NCBI RefSeq assembly: GCF_000341005.1
Contig: NZ_ANBD01000050.1
Coordinates: 1 to 35,598 of the forward strand
Direction of reading: 5' to 3'
Source of the DNA: Nocardiopsis alkaliphila YIM 80379
GTDB taxonomy: Bacteria; Actinomycetota; Actinomycetes; Streptosporangiales; Streptosporangiaceae
DNA length: 35,598 nt
The position numbers and the translations under genes were made by a program. The notes under the pieces were generated by a model that saw only the letters and a list, made by a program, of their open reading frames with translations, was not told the origin of the DNA and ran no database searches. Positions 26,832 through 35,598 of this stretch are shown here, piece after piece (position 1 is the stretch's first letter; every line of letters begins with the position of its first letter).

Positions 26832-26944
26832 ATCCTTCCCCTTCCTGGGCAGGCCTTGCGAGGGCCTGCGATAACGGGTGCGCGACCGGATCACCGATCA
26901 CAGGGGCGGTCGGCGACGAAGCCGGAAGGTCGGCGGGCGACCGT

Positions 26945-26976
26945 TGGAATCCCCTCCCTCCGCAAGGGAAGGAAAC
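26945..26976 (+). repeat. Hairpin with GGGAAGGAAAC tail, copy 3
   Basis: GGAATCCCCTCCCT and AGGGAAGG form a stem with loop CCGCA and one bulge, followed by AAAC. The beginning GGAATCCCC and the ending resemble, from memory, the palindromic right end of IS200/IS605-type elements. Confidence 0.45.
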
Positions 26977-27049
26977 CGATGTGCGGTTCCGGTGGGACCC
27001 CCGGACCCGACCGAGGTGGGACGAGGGGGTGGACCGTGGCCGGCAGGAT

Positions 27050-27952
27050 ATGGGGGTGACCCAGACTTTCGCACCCGACCCCGAGGGCCGTTCCCGCCTG
27101 CTCACCCCCGCCGACGTGCGTGAGCTAGCCGAACGGTTCGACATCCGGCCCACCAAGACCCTGGGCCAGAACTTCGTCATCGACCACGGCACCGTTCGCC
27201 GTATCGTTCGCGTCGCGGGCGTGGACGCCGATGACGTGGTCCTCGAAGTGGGACCCGGGCTCGGCTCCCTCACCCTGGCGCTCCTGCCGCACGTGCGCCA
27301 GGTCACCGCGATCGAGATCGACCCCGCTTTGGCGGCGGCCCTGCCCGACACCGTCGCGGTCCACGCCCCCGACCTCGTGGATCGGCTCACGGTCGTGCCC
27401 GGCGACGCCATGCGGATCGCCGAACTTCCCGGCCCGGACCCCACCGCGCTGGTGGCCAACCTGCCCTACAACGTCTCCGTTCCGGTCCTGTTGCACCTGC
27501 TCGAACTGTTGCCGACCTTGAAGCGGGTCCTGGTCATGGTGCAGTCCGAGGTCGCCGACCGGATCACAGCGACCCCGGGTGGCCGGATCTACGGCGTGCC
27601 CTCGGCCAAGGTCGCTTGGTACGCCTCCGCCAGACGCGCGGGGGCCGTGGGCCGCAACGTGTTCTGGCCCGCACCCAACGTCGACTCCGGGCTGGTGGAA
27701 CTGGTACGTCGCCCGGCCCCCGGCACCAAGGCCACCCGTGAAGAGGTCTTCAACGTGATCGACGCCGCCTTCGCGCAGCGCCGCAAAACCCTGCGCGCGG
27801 CTCTGGCCGGCTGGGCCGGTTCGGCCCCCGCCGCCGAAGAAGCCCTACGTGCGGCCGGAGTGGACCCGAAGGCGCGCGGGGAGTCCCTGGGCATCGAGGA
27901 GTTCGCCGCCATCGCCGAACATCGTCCCGGTATCCGTTCGGCCGCCGGATGA
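27050..27952 (+). CDS. rsmA: 16S rRNA (adenine1518/1519-N6)-dimethyltransferase RsmA (KsgA)
   Basis: This enzyme dimethylates two adjacent adenines near the 3' end of 16S rRNA with S-adenosylmethionine during 30S maturation. The protein has 300 residues from ATG 27050; GTG 27056 has slightly better spacing to AGGA and is an alternative. The motifs are intact: the N-terminal [14 protein letters not shown] motif [16 protein letters not shown], acidic motif IEIDPALA, catalytic motif [11 protein letters not shown] and the C-terminal [12 protein letters not shown] with the last helix [12 protein letters not shown]. In many actinobacteria rsmA lies between rpfB and ispE; here neither flanks it, and the downstream genes converge on it. 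Confidence 0.96.
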   Translation: MGVTQTFAPDPEGRSRLLTPADVRELAERFDIRPTKTLGQNFVIDHGTVRRIVRVAGVDADDVVLEVGPGLGSLTLALLPHVRQVTAIEIDPALAAALPDTVAVHAPDLVDRLTVVPGDAMRIAELPGPDPTALVANLPYNVSVPVLLHLLELLPTLKRVLVMVQSEVADRITATPGGRIYGVPSAKVAWYASARRAGAVGRNVFWPAPNVDSGLVELVRRPAPGTKATREEVFNVIDAAFAQRRKTLRAALAGWAGSAPAAEEALRAAGVDPKARGESLGIEEFAAIAEHRPGIRSAAG

Positions 27953-28067
27953 TCCCTCGCGGGTGACCAGTCGGGCGACGAGCGAGGGTGGCCGAGGAAG
28001 CAGAATTCCGGATTCCCGGGCACCCGAACATGGGACGAAACGAAGCCGAGGCCAAGAGCGAACAGCG

Positions 28068-28299
28068 TCAGTCCTTGGTCTGTTCGGAACGGTCGGGTTC
28101 GGAGCGTTCCGACTCGGATCCTTCCCCGGTCCGGTCCGAGCGCGACCGCAGCAACGCCCTCGCCACACCGGCCAGCCCCAGTCCGGCGAAGAGCACCGGG
28201 AGCAGCCACAGGGCGTTGAAATCCCAGGACCCACTGCCTCGGACGACGAACACGACCGCCAGGCCCAGGAACAGCACCCCGGCGACCAACGAGCCACCG

Positions 28300-28319
<20 letters not shown>
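28068..28319 (-). CDS. Small two-helix membrane protein downstream of PspC gene
   Basis: The protein has 83 residues and an ATG start with GGAGG six bases upstream. Two hydrophobic segments (about residues 10-26 and 37-56) are followed by an Arg stretch (ARALLRSRSDR) and a highly acidic Ser/Glu/Asp tail. Its start overlaps the end of the PspC-domain gene by 20 bp, so the two are translationally linked. I do not recognise a family; the position suggests a partner of the PspC protein. Confidence 0.75.
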
Positions 28320-29748
<1,429 letters not shown>

Positions 29749-29965
29749 AGTCGCTCACCGCACTTTCCTCCTGGAACCATCGTCACCCCTGGCACGTCCA
29801 AGAGGGAATCCGGGACGACCCTGACCCCACCCTGACCAGCACACCCCACGGTCCCCGGGTACGTCCCCGATGCCCTCGGCCCGAACACCGGGCATCCTGG
29901 AGGCTGTACAAGGGGTGCGCCCGCGAGCGCCCTCATCGAGCGCACCAGACGAAAGCGGTGATCGG

Positions 29966-31171
29966 GTGGTGGAGACGACCGCTGTGGGAACTCCGCGGCT
30001 CACCCGGGCGGTCGACGGAAGACTCCTCGGGGGCGTCGCCGTCGGCATCGCCCGGCACCTGGGTATCGACCCGGTCGTGGTCCGGCTCGCCTTCATGGCG
30101 CTGGGCGTCGGAGGCATCGGCCTGGCCATCTACGCGGCGTTGTACTTCATCCTCCCCCAAGAGGAGGTCGAGCAGAGCTCGGACCCGGCCACCGAAAATC
30201 GGCGCAAGGGCCGCGACATCTCGCAGATCATCGCCTACGTCGGCCTCGCGGTGGCCTTCGGGATGCTCTTCCTCGTCTTCGGTGGCGTCTTCGACCCGCT
30301 GCTATGGTTCGTCGTCTTCGGCGCACTCGGAGCGACCATCCTGTGGCAGCAGGCCAATCCCGCCGAACGCGACGAATGGATGACCAGCACGGTCCGCCGG
30401 GCCGGCCCCAAGGGCCTCATGCGCACCGGTGCCGGAGTCCTGCTCATCGTCATCGGCGTCATCGGCTTCATGGTCTTCCAGCAACAACTCCAGGACGCCC
30501 GAGCCGGTCTCAGCTTCGCGTTCACGCTCCTGGCCGGCATCTCCTTGGTCGCCGCCCCCTGGATCATCGGCCTGGTCCGTGAACGCGACGCCGAACGTCG
30601 CGAACGTATCCGCAACGCCGAACGCGCCGAACTCGCCGCGCACATCCACGACTCGGTCCTGCACACCCTCACCCTGATCCAACGCCGCGCCGAGGATCCG
30701 CGCGAGGTCCAACGCCTGGCCCGAGTCCAAGAACGCGCCCTGCGCAGTTGGCTGTATCAACGCCCCGCCGACGCCGAGACCACCGTCTCGCCCGGCCTCG
30801 AACGCGTCGCAGCCGAGGTCGAGGAGGAGCACGGGGTCCCCATCGAGGTGGTGTGCGTGGGCGACTGTCCCATGGACGACGGCCTCAACGCCCTCCTGCG
30901 TGCCGCACGCGAGGCCATGGTCAACGCCTCCAAGTACGCCGGAACCGACGACATCTCCGTCTTCGGCGAGGTGGAGGAGAAGGAGGTCCTGGTGTTCGTC
31001 CGGGACCGAGGCGCTGGATTCGACCTCGACGCCATCCCCCAGGACCGCATGGGCGTGCGCGGCTCCATCATCGGCCGAATGGAACGTCACGGAGGCTCCG
31101 CGCGTATCCGTACCGAGCTCGGTGAGGGCACCGAAGTACAGCTTCGGATGCCTCGCATCCCCGAACCGTGA
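29966..31171 (+). CDS. PspC-domain sensor histidine kinase (LiaS-like)
   Basis: The start is uncertain: GTG 29966 (VVETTAVGTPRLTR) begins just before the conserved domain, while ATG 29870 would add 32 unremarkable residues. From 29966 it has 401 residues. Residues about 10-75 are a PspC domain (RLTRAVDGRLLGGVAVGIARHLGID). Four more transmembrane helices follow (about 95-200), then a HisKA_3-type region with the phospho-acceptor His228 in AAHIHDSVLHTL, and an HATPase (REAMVNASKYAG, RDRGAGFDLD, and the final GGSARIRTELGEGTEVQLRMP). This fusion of PspC to a NarL-family kinase is common in actinobacteria. It pairs with the regulator 30 bp downstream. Confidence 0.88.
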   Translation: MVETTAVGTPRLTRAVDGRLLGGVAVGIARHLGIDPVVVRLAFMALGVGGIGLAIYAALYFILPQEEVEQSSDPATENRRKGRDISQIIAYVGLAVAFGMLFLVFGGVFDPLLWFVVFGALGATILWQQANPAERDEWMTSTVRRAGPKGLMRTGAGVLLIVIGVIGFMVFQQQLQDARAGLSFAFTLLAGISLVAAPWIIGLVRERDAERRERIRNAERAELAAHIHDSVLHTLTLIQRRAEDPREVQRLARVQERALRSWLYQRPADAETTVSPGLERVAAEVEEEHGVPIEVVCVGDCPMDDGLNALLRAAREAMVNASKYAGTDDISVFGEVEEKEVLVFVRDRGAGFDLDAIPQDRMGVRGSIIGRMERHGGSARIRTELGEGTEVQLRMPRIPEP

Positions 31172-31201
31172 ACTCGAGCCGAGAGCGGTAAGGTCCTATG
31201 T

Positions 31202-31873
31202 GTGGGAGAAGAGAGCACGACCTTCAGTGATGGGGACGCGGTACCCCGCGTCGTGATCGTGGACGACCACCGACTGTTCCGCAGTGGTGTGCGCGGTGAA
31301 CTCGGTGACGCCGTCAACGTCATCGGCGAGGCCGGAGACGTCGACAGCGCGGTGCACGTGATCGGTGAGACCCTGCCCGACCTGGTCCTCCTCGACGTCC
31401 ATCTTCCCGGTGGTGGGGGAGTGGAAGTGCTGCGAAGGGTGCTCGCCAAGCACCCGCGGATCCGGTTCCTGGCGCTGTCGGTCTCCGACGCCGCCGAGGA
31501 CGTCATCGGCGTGGTGCGCGGCGGAGCCCGCGGCTACGTCACCAAGACCATCTCCGGCAAGGAGCTGGCCAACGCCATCGTGCGGGTTGCCGACGGCGAC
31601 GCCGTGTTCTCGCCCCGGCTGGCGGGCTTCGTGCTCGACGCCTTCTCCGCCACCGACGCACCCCCGGTCGACCCCGAACTGGACCGTCTCACCCAGCGCG
31701 AACGCGAGGTTCTGCGACACATCGCCCGGGGCTACGCCTACAAGGAGGTCGCCAAGGAGCTGTTCATCTCGGTCAAGACGGTCGAGACCCACGTCTCCTC
31801 GGTGCTGCGCAAGCTTCAGCTGTCCAACCGGCACGAACTGAGCCGTTGGGCGACCGCCCGCCGTCTGGTCTGA
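31202..31873 (+). CDS. NarL/LuxR-family response regulator
   Basis: The protein has 223 residues and a GTG start 30 bp after the kinase gene. The receiver domain (residues 16-135) has D21/D22, phospho-acceptor D65 in LLDVHLPG and GYVTK. The C-terminal LuxR-type helix-turn-helix (about 155-220) reads LTQREREVLRHIARGYAYKEVAKELFIS, with recognition helix VKTVETHVSSVLRKLQL (each a separate stretch). It is the output of the PspC-kinase system, probably controlling the divergent PspC operon. It is followed by a convergent gene 46 bp away. Confidence 0.94.
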   Translation: MGEESTTFSDGDAVPRVVIVDDHRLFRSGVRGELGDAVNVIGEAGDVDSAVHVIGETLPDLVLLDVHLPGGGGVEVLRRVLAKHPRIRFLALSVSDAAEDVIGVVRGGARGYVTKTISGKELANAIVRVADGDAVFSPRLAGFVLDAFSATDAPPVDPELDRLTQREREVLRHIARGYAYKEVAKELFISVKTVETHVSSVLRKLQLSNRHELSRWATARRLV

Positions 31874-31919
31874 GGGCCTCGACGCCCCGAGAACCCCGAC
31901 GGGCGGTCGCGAGAGTGGT

Positions 31920-32849
31920 TCAGCGCAACGAGTCCAGCATCAGTTTCAGGAATTCGTCCTCCGACACCGAGGTGACCACCCGTGCCGCTCGGCGTTGGTC
32001 CGCGCTCGGACGAGGCCGTCGATCCGCCACGGTCATGCCTCGGGTCAACGACCCGTTCAGCTCCACCCGAATCGGGACCTCGAACGACTCGGTCACCAGA
32101 TACGGGTCGATCAGGACGGCGGCGGCCAAGGGGTCGTGCATGGCGCATTGACGCGACCCGAAGATCCCCTTGTAGAAGTCGGCGTAGAAGTCCAGGAACG
32201 CCGAGGTCCGCTGGGCACGTTCGCCGGGCACCCCCTTGAGCCGGTCCAACCACTCCGAGGTGGCGACCGTCCTCATGGTGATGTCCAGCGCCACCAGGTC
32301 GAGATCGAACCCGGCGGCGAACACCGCCTCGGCCGCCTCGGGGTCGTTGACGATGTTGGCTTCGGTGTGCGAACCCACGTTCCCGGGCACCTCGACCGCG
32401 CCGCCCATCACCACCAGCCGGCGCACCAGTTCGGGCAGACGTGGCTCCAGGCCCAGCGCGATCGCCAGGTTGGTGAGGGGACCGACCGCCAACACGTCCA
32501 GCCCACCCGGGTTTTCTCTGGCGAGCCGCACCAACAGTTCGGCCGAGGACTCCGCCACCGGCGAGCCCACGGGCTCGGGCAGCGCCACGTCCCCCAGTCC
32601 GTTGCCGCCGTGCACGTGCTCGGCCAAGCGGGGGGCCTGCACCAGCGGGCGTTCGGCTCCCATCGCCACCGGCACGTTCGGGCGACCGTACAACTCCAAC
32701 AGACGCAACGCGTTGTCCGTGGTCACCGCCACGGTGTTGTTGCCGAACACCGTGCCGACACCGACGATCTCCACCTCCGGACGCGCCGCCAGGTAGGCGA
32801 GCGCGACGGCGTCATCGATCCCCGGGTCACAGTCGATGAACACACGCAT
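31920..32849 (-). CDS. Inosine-uridine-type nucleoside hydrolase
   Basis: The start is ATG 32849 (MRVFIDCDPGIDDA), with GGGAGA just upstream; ATG 32891 is in frame but would add 14 residues before the conserved start. The protein has 309 residues. The calcium-binding N-terminal motif is complete (D6-C-D8-P-G-I-D12-D13). GNNTVAVTTDNALRLLEL, GPLTNLAIAL, NIVNDPEAAEAVF and the C-terminal AMHDPLAAAV with its catalytic-site His and Asp are also present. It hydrolyses the N-glycosidic bond of ribonucleosides in salvage. Purine or pyrimidine preference cannot be read. It is monocistronic. Confidence 0.93.
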   Translation of the reverse strand: MRVFIDCDPGIDDAVALAYLAARPEVEIVGVGTVFGNNTVAVTTDNALRLLELYGRPNVPVAMGAERPLVQAPRLAEHVHGGNGLGDVALPEPVGSPVAESSAELLVRLARENPGGLDVLAVGPLTNLAIALGLEPRLPELVRRLVVMGGAVEVPGNVGSHTEANIVNDPEAAEAVFAAGFDLDLVALDITMRTVATSEWLDRLKGVPGERAQRTSAFLDFYADFYKGIFGSRQCAMHDPLAAAVLIDPYLVTESFEVPIRVELNGSLTRGMTVADRRPRPSADQRRAARVVTSVSEDEFLKLMLDSLR

Positions 32850-32996
32850 GGTCTCCCGGTCCGTCAAGACCCATCTCCCTCTGAAAAACATGACATGGAC
32901 CGGGCGGGAAAAGTACGCACCCGGTAGGAAACCAGACTAAGTGGTGCACAACCCTGGTGGGCTGCATCGTCACCGGTCGGCCGTAACCTGGGAGGC

Positions 32997-35324
32997 GTGT
33001 CCTCCCAAGAGCAACTTCTCGAAGGTCTGAACGGTCCCCAGCGCGCCGCCGTGACGCACGCCGGCTCCCCGCTCCTGATCGTGGCGGGCGCGGGATCGGG
33101 CAAGACCCGTGTCCTGACCCATCGCATCGCTCACCTCATGGCCGAGCGCGGGGTGCGACCAGGGGAGATCCTCGCGATCACCTTCACCAACAAGGCCGCC
33201 GCCGAGATGAAGGAGCGTATCCAGGCCCTCCTCGGCATCCGCGCGGCCAACACCATGTGGACGATGACCTTCCACTCCGCGTGTGTGCGCATCCTGCGCC
33301 GGGAGGCACACCGGTTGGGCTACCCGAGCAGCTTCACCATCTACGACTCCGCGGACTCGGCCCGGCTCATGCAGTTGGTGTGCAAGGAGATGGACCTGGA
33401 TCCCAAGCGATTCCCGCCCAAATCCTTCAGCTTCCAGGTGTCCAACCTCAAGAACGAACTCGTCGACTACGACACCTTCGCCGGGCAGGCCCAGAACGAG
33501 CAGGAGAAGAAGCTCGCCGAGGCCTATCAGCTGTACCAACAGCGCCTTCACGAGGCCGGCGCCATGGACTTCGACGACCTCATCATGGTCACCGTCAACC
33601 TCTTCCAGATGTATCCGGACGTCGCCGAGTACTATCGGCGCCGCTTCCGGCACGTGATGGTGGACGAGTACCAGGACACCAACCACGCCCAGTACGTGTT
33701 CGTCCGAGAACTCGTCGGTGCCACCGAGGACTCCGACGCCGGTGTCGTACCGCCCGCCGAGCTGTGCGTGGTGGGTGACGCCGACCAGTCCATCTACGCG
33801 TTCCGTGGCGCCACCATCCGCAACATCCTCGAGTTCGAGCGTGACTTCCCCAACGCACGCACCATCCTGCTGGAGCAGAACTACCGCTCCACCCAGAACA
33901 TCCTGTCGGCCGCCAACACGGTGATCGACCGCAACGAGGGTCGCCCCGCCAAGAACCTGTGGTCGGAACAGGGTGAGGGGCCCAGGATCATCGGATACGT
34001 CGCCGACAACGAGCACGACGAGGCCGCGTTCGTGGTCGGGGAGATCGACCGGCTCACCGATGAGGACATCGTCGAACCCGGCCAGGTCGCCGTGTTCTAC
34101 CGGACCAATGCCCAGTCTCGCGTGTTCGAGGACGTGTTCATCCGAACCGGTCTGCCGTACAAGATCGTCGGTGGGGTGCGCTTCTACGAGCGCAAGGAGA
34201 TCCGCGACATCCTCGCCTACCTGCGGGTACTGGCCAACCCCGAGGACACGGTGAGCCTGCGCCGCATCCTCAACGTGCCCAAGCGCGGCATCGGTGCCCG
34301 GGCCGAGGAATCCATCGAACTGTTCGCCGCCCGTGAGCGCATCACCTTCGCCCAGGCGCTGCGCCGAGTCGATGAGGCCCCGGGGATCGCCACCCGATCC
34401 GCCAACGCCATCCGCAACTTCACCGCCCTGCTCGACGAACTGGCCGGCTCGGTGCCGGGTAGCACCCCCGCGGAGATCGTCGAGACGGTCTTGGGAAAGA
34501 CCGGTTACCTGTCCGAGCTCACCGAGTCCAAGGACATCCAGGACGAGAGCCGGGTGGAGAACCTGGAGGAGTTCGTCGACGTCGCCCGCGAGTTCGAGAA
34601 CACCTTCGCCGCCCTCTTGGAGGACGAAGCGTTGTTGGAGGGGGAAGAGAACCAGGGGGTGGACCCGGCCGCACCCACGCTCGTGGACTTCCTGGAGCGC
34701 ATCGCCCTGGTCGCCGACACCGATCAGATCCCGGATGAGGACGATGAGGGTGGTGTGGTCACCCTGATGACGTTGCACGCCGCCAAGGGCTTGGAGTTCC
34801 CGGCCGTCTTCCTCACCGGCATGGAGGACGGCGTCTTTCCGCACACGCGGACGCTGGGGGACAAGACGCAACTGGAGGAGGAGCGGCGCCTGGCGTACGT
34901 GGGCATCACCCGCGCCCAAGAGAGGCTCTACGTCAGCCGGGCCGCGGTGCGCAGTGCCTGGGGGTCGCCCTCCTACAATCCGGCGTCGCGGTTCCTGGAC
35001 GAGATTCCTTCGGGGCTCATCGACTGGAAGCGGGCCGAATCCACCCTGGCCGCTCCGCCCAGCCGTGGCATCGGGGGCGGACGTGGTGGTACGGGCTTGG
35101 GTAGTGGAGGCTTCGCAAGTCCCTTCGGGAGTGGGAAGAAGAAGGCCGCCAAGGAAGCGCCCACGCTCAGCGTCGGTGACCTGGTCAACCACGATTCCTT
35201 CGGGATGGGACGGGTACAACTGGTCGACGGAGCAGGGGACAGGACCAAGGCGCGCATCGACTTCGGCGCGGACATCGGAGAGAAGGACCTACTCGTCAAG
35301 TACGCGCCCATCGAGAAGCTGTAG
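32997..35324 (+). CDS. pcrA: ATP-dependent DNA helicase PcrA/UvrD
   Basis: This is a 3'-5' superfamily 1 helicase for repair and replication restart. The protein has 775 residues and a GTG start with GGGAGG directly upstream. All helicase motifs are intact: Q-motif LNGPQRAAV, I AGAGSGKTR, Ia TFTNKAAAEM, II VDEYQDTN, III GDADQSIYAFRG, IV QNYRST, V TLHAAKGLEFPAV and VI LAYVGITRAQERLY. The last 55 residues (LSVGDLVNHDSFGMGRVQLV onward) form the Tudor-like domain that contacts RNA polymerase in PcrA. A Gly/Ser/Pro-rich linker (about 690-715) precedes it. The N-terminal leader found in some actinobacterial PcrA proteins is absent. Confidence 0.96.
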   Translation: MSSQEQLLEGLNGPQRAAVTHAGSPLLIVAGAGSGKTRVLTHRIAHLMAERGVRPGEILAITFTNKAAAEMKERIQALLGIRAANTMWTMTFHSACVRILRREAHRLGYPSSFTIYDSADSARLMQLVCKEMDLDPKRFPPKSFSFQVSNLKNELVDYDTFAGQAQNEQEKKLAEAYQLYQQRLHEAGAMDFDDLIMVTVNLFQMYPDVAEYYRRRFRHVMVDEYQDTNHAQYVFVRELVGATEDSDAGVVPPAELCVVGDADQSIYAFRGATIRNILEFERDFPNARTILLEQNYRSTQNILSAANTVIDRNEGRPAKNLWSEQGEGPRIIGYVADNEHDEAAFVVGEIDRLTDEDIVEPGQVAVFYRTNAQSRVFEDVFIRTGLPYKIVGGVRFYERKEIRDILAYLRVLANPEDTVSLRRILNVPKRGIGARAEESIELFAARERITFAQALRRVDEAPGIATRSANAIRNFTALLDELAGSVPGSTPAEIVETVLGKTGYLSELTESKDIQDESRVENLEEFVDVAREFENTFAALLEDEALLEGEENQGVDPAAPTLVDFLERIALVADTDQIPDEDDEGGVVTLMTLHAAKGLEFPAVFLTGMEDGVFPHTRTLGDKTQLEEERRLAYVGITRAQERLYVSRAAVRSAWGSPSYNPASRFLDEIPSGLIDWKRAESTLAAPPSRGIGGGRGGTGLGSGGFASPFGSGKKKAAKEAPTLSVGDLVNHDSFGMGRVQLVDGAGDRTKARIDFGADIGEKDLLVKYAPIEKL

Positions 35325-35542
35325 GAGCCGGCGCCGCACGGTGGATGGAGACCGGCCACAATCCTGGAAATGTCGCCCACGCCACGATCGGATTCGGTCG
35401 AGCCCGTCACGAGGACTCCCGCGCGAGGGTAGAGTTGGCCAAGACCGAGCGAAACGAACACGGGATCTCCGTGGGCGGGCCGGTCTCCACTTCTTCGAAG
35501 CCGGTCATCCGGCATGGTGGTTCGAGCACTGCTCGGGGCATG

Positions 35543-35598
35543 TAAACTCGAAGAGTCGCTTTAAAGCCCGGCGGAAACTCGGAGTGGAAACTCCAAGG
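35543..35598 (+). promoter_or_regulatory. Likely promoter and leader of the next gene (cut by window end)
   Basis: TTCGAG (35521-35526), 16 bases, then TAAACT (35543-35548) resembles a promoter. The transcript would begin with TCGCTTTAAAG and a short stem GGAGT-GGAA-ACTCC (35581-35594) that continues to the edge. In several actinobacteria the gene after pcrA is a cell-wall peptidase with a riboswitch leader, so a structured leader would not surprise. Only its first bases are visible. Confidence 0.35.

Larger units (their letters stand above)
26739..27049. other. Divergent spacer between the racemase gene and rsmA
   Basis: No gene is supported. It contains the palindrome GAACGACGTTC (26766-26776) with TTGACC just before it (26760-26765), a possible -35 for rsmA, and two hairpins with GGGRAGGAAAC tails (26806-26831 and 26953-26976). 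Between them lies GCAGGCCTTGCGAGGGCCTGC, in two near-complementary halves around 26850-26870. Confidence 0.45.

Noticed and set aside
25030..26976. The three similar hairpins as a degenerate CRISPR array
   Set aside because: Spacing is irregular (about 1.8 kb, then 0.15 kb), stems differ in sequence and no cas genes are present.
32970..35219. 749-codon open frame antisense to pcrA
   Set aside because: It mirrors the codon pattern of pcrA on the other strand and its translation is low-complexity; it is a shadow.

Overview
The window is GC-rich actinobacterial chromosome. GTG starts are common, third codon positions are mostly G or C, and it carries a WhiB protein, an ANTAR protein, several STAS/ATPase-type regulators, a PcrA-type helicase, and ectoine synthesis plus Ehu-type ectoine uptake genes. 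The best guess is a Nocardiopsidaceae-like organism (Nocardiopsis, Streptomonospora or a relative). This is inferred from gene content; there is no rRNA here to confirm it. I see no tRNA, rRNA, intact insertion sequence or CRISPR array.

Region 1 (1-10.2 kb) is a signalling block. It starts inside a large HAMP-repeat hybrid histidine kinase (OsaA-like, 5' end missing) followed by a receiver-only response regulator (OsaB-like). Next come a PAS-GAF sensor on the minus strand, a GAF-ANTAR antiterminator-type regulator, a STAS anti-sigma-antagonist-like protein and a MEDS/HATPase kinase that converges on the STAS gene and is co-transcribed with a GT4 glycosyltransferase. A PPM/PP2C phosphatase follows. 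No sigma factor is encoded in the window.

Region 2 (10.2-12.6 kb) has a CopC-like copper protein, a four-helix membrane protein with a histidine-rich loop and a small WhiB regulator. They are followed by a lower-GC regulatory stretch with repeated motifs upstream of the ectoine genes.

Region 3 (12.6-18.8 kb) is ectABC (synthesis of ectoine from aspartate semialdehyde) followed by ehuBCDA (ABC uptake of ectoine/hydroxyectoine). Both units end at strong hairpins. An 18-bp perfect hairpin lies inside the ect operon between ectB and ectC. Regions 1 to 3 together look like an osmoadaptation neighbourhood: OsaAB-like sensing, partner-switching regulators, and compatible-solute synthesis and recovery.

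Region 4 (18.9-24.9 kb) contains a divergent CPBP-family membrane protein, ppk1 followed closely by a MutT1-like Nudix/phosphohistidine-phosphatase fusion, an SRPBCC protein, an M50B-like membrane metallopeptidase and a second STAS protein on the minus strand.

Region 5 (24.9-35.6 kb) contains an alpha-methylacyl-CoA racemase-like CoA transferase-fold enzyme and rsmA (ksgA). A PspC-domain envelope-stress unit follows: a PspC membrane protein with a small membrane partner, divergent from a PspC-histidine kinase and LuxR-type regulator pair. A nucleoside hydrolase and pcrA come next, and the window ends in what looks like the promoter and leader of another gene. Three short hairpins sharing the tail GGGRAGGAAAC lie in the otherwise empty gaps of this region and may be remnants of small transposable elements.
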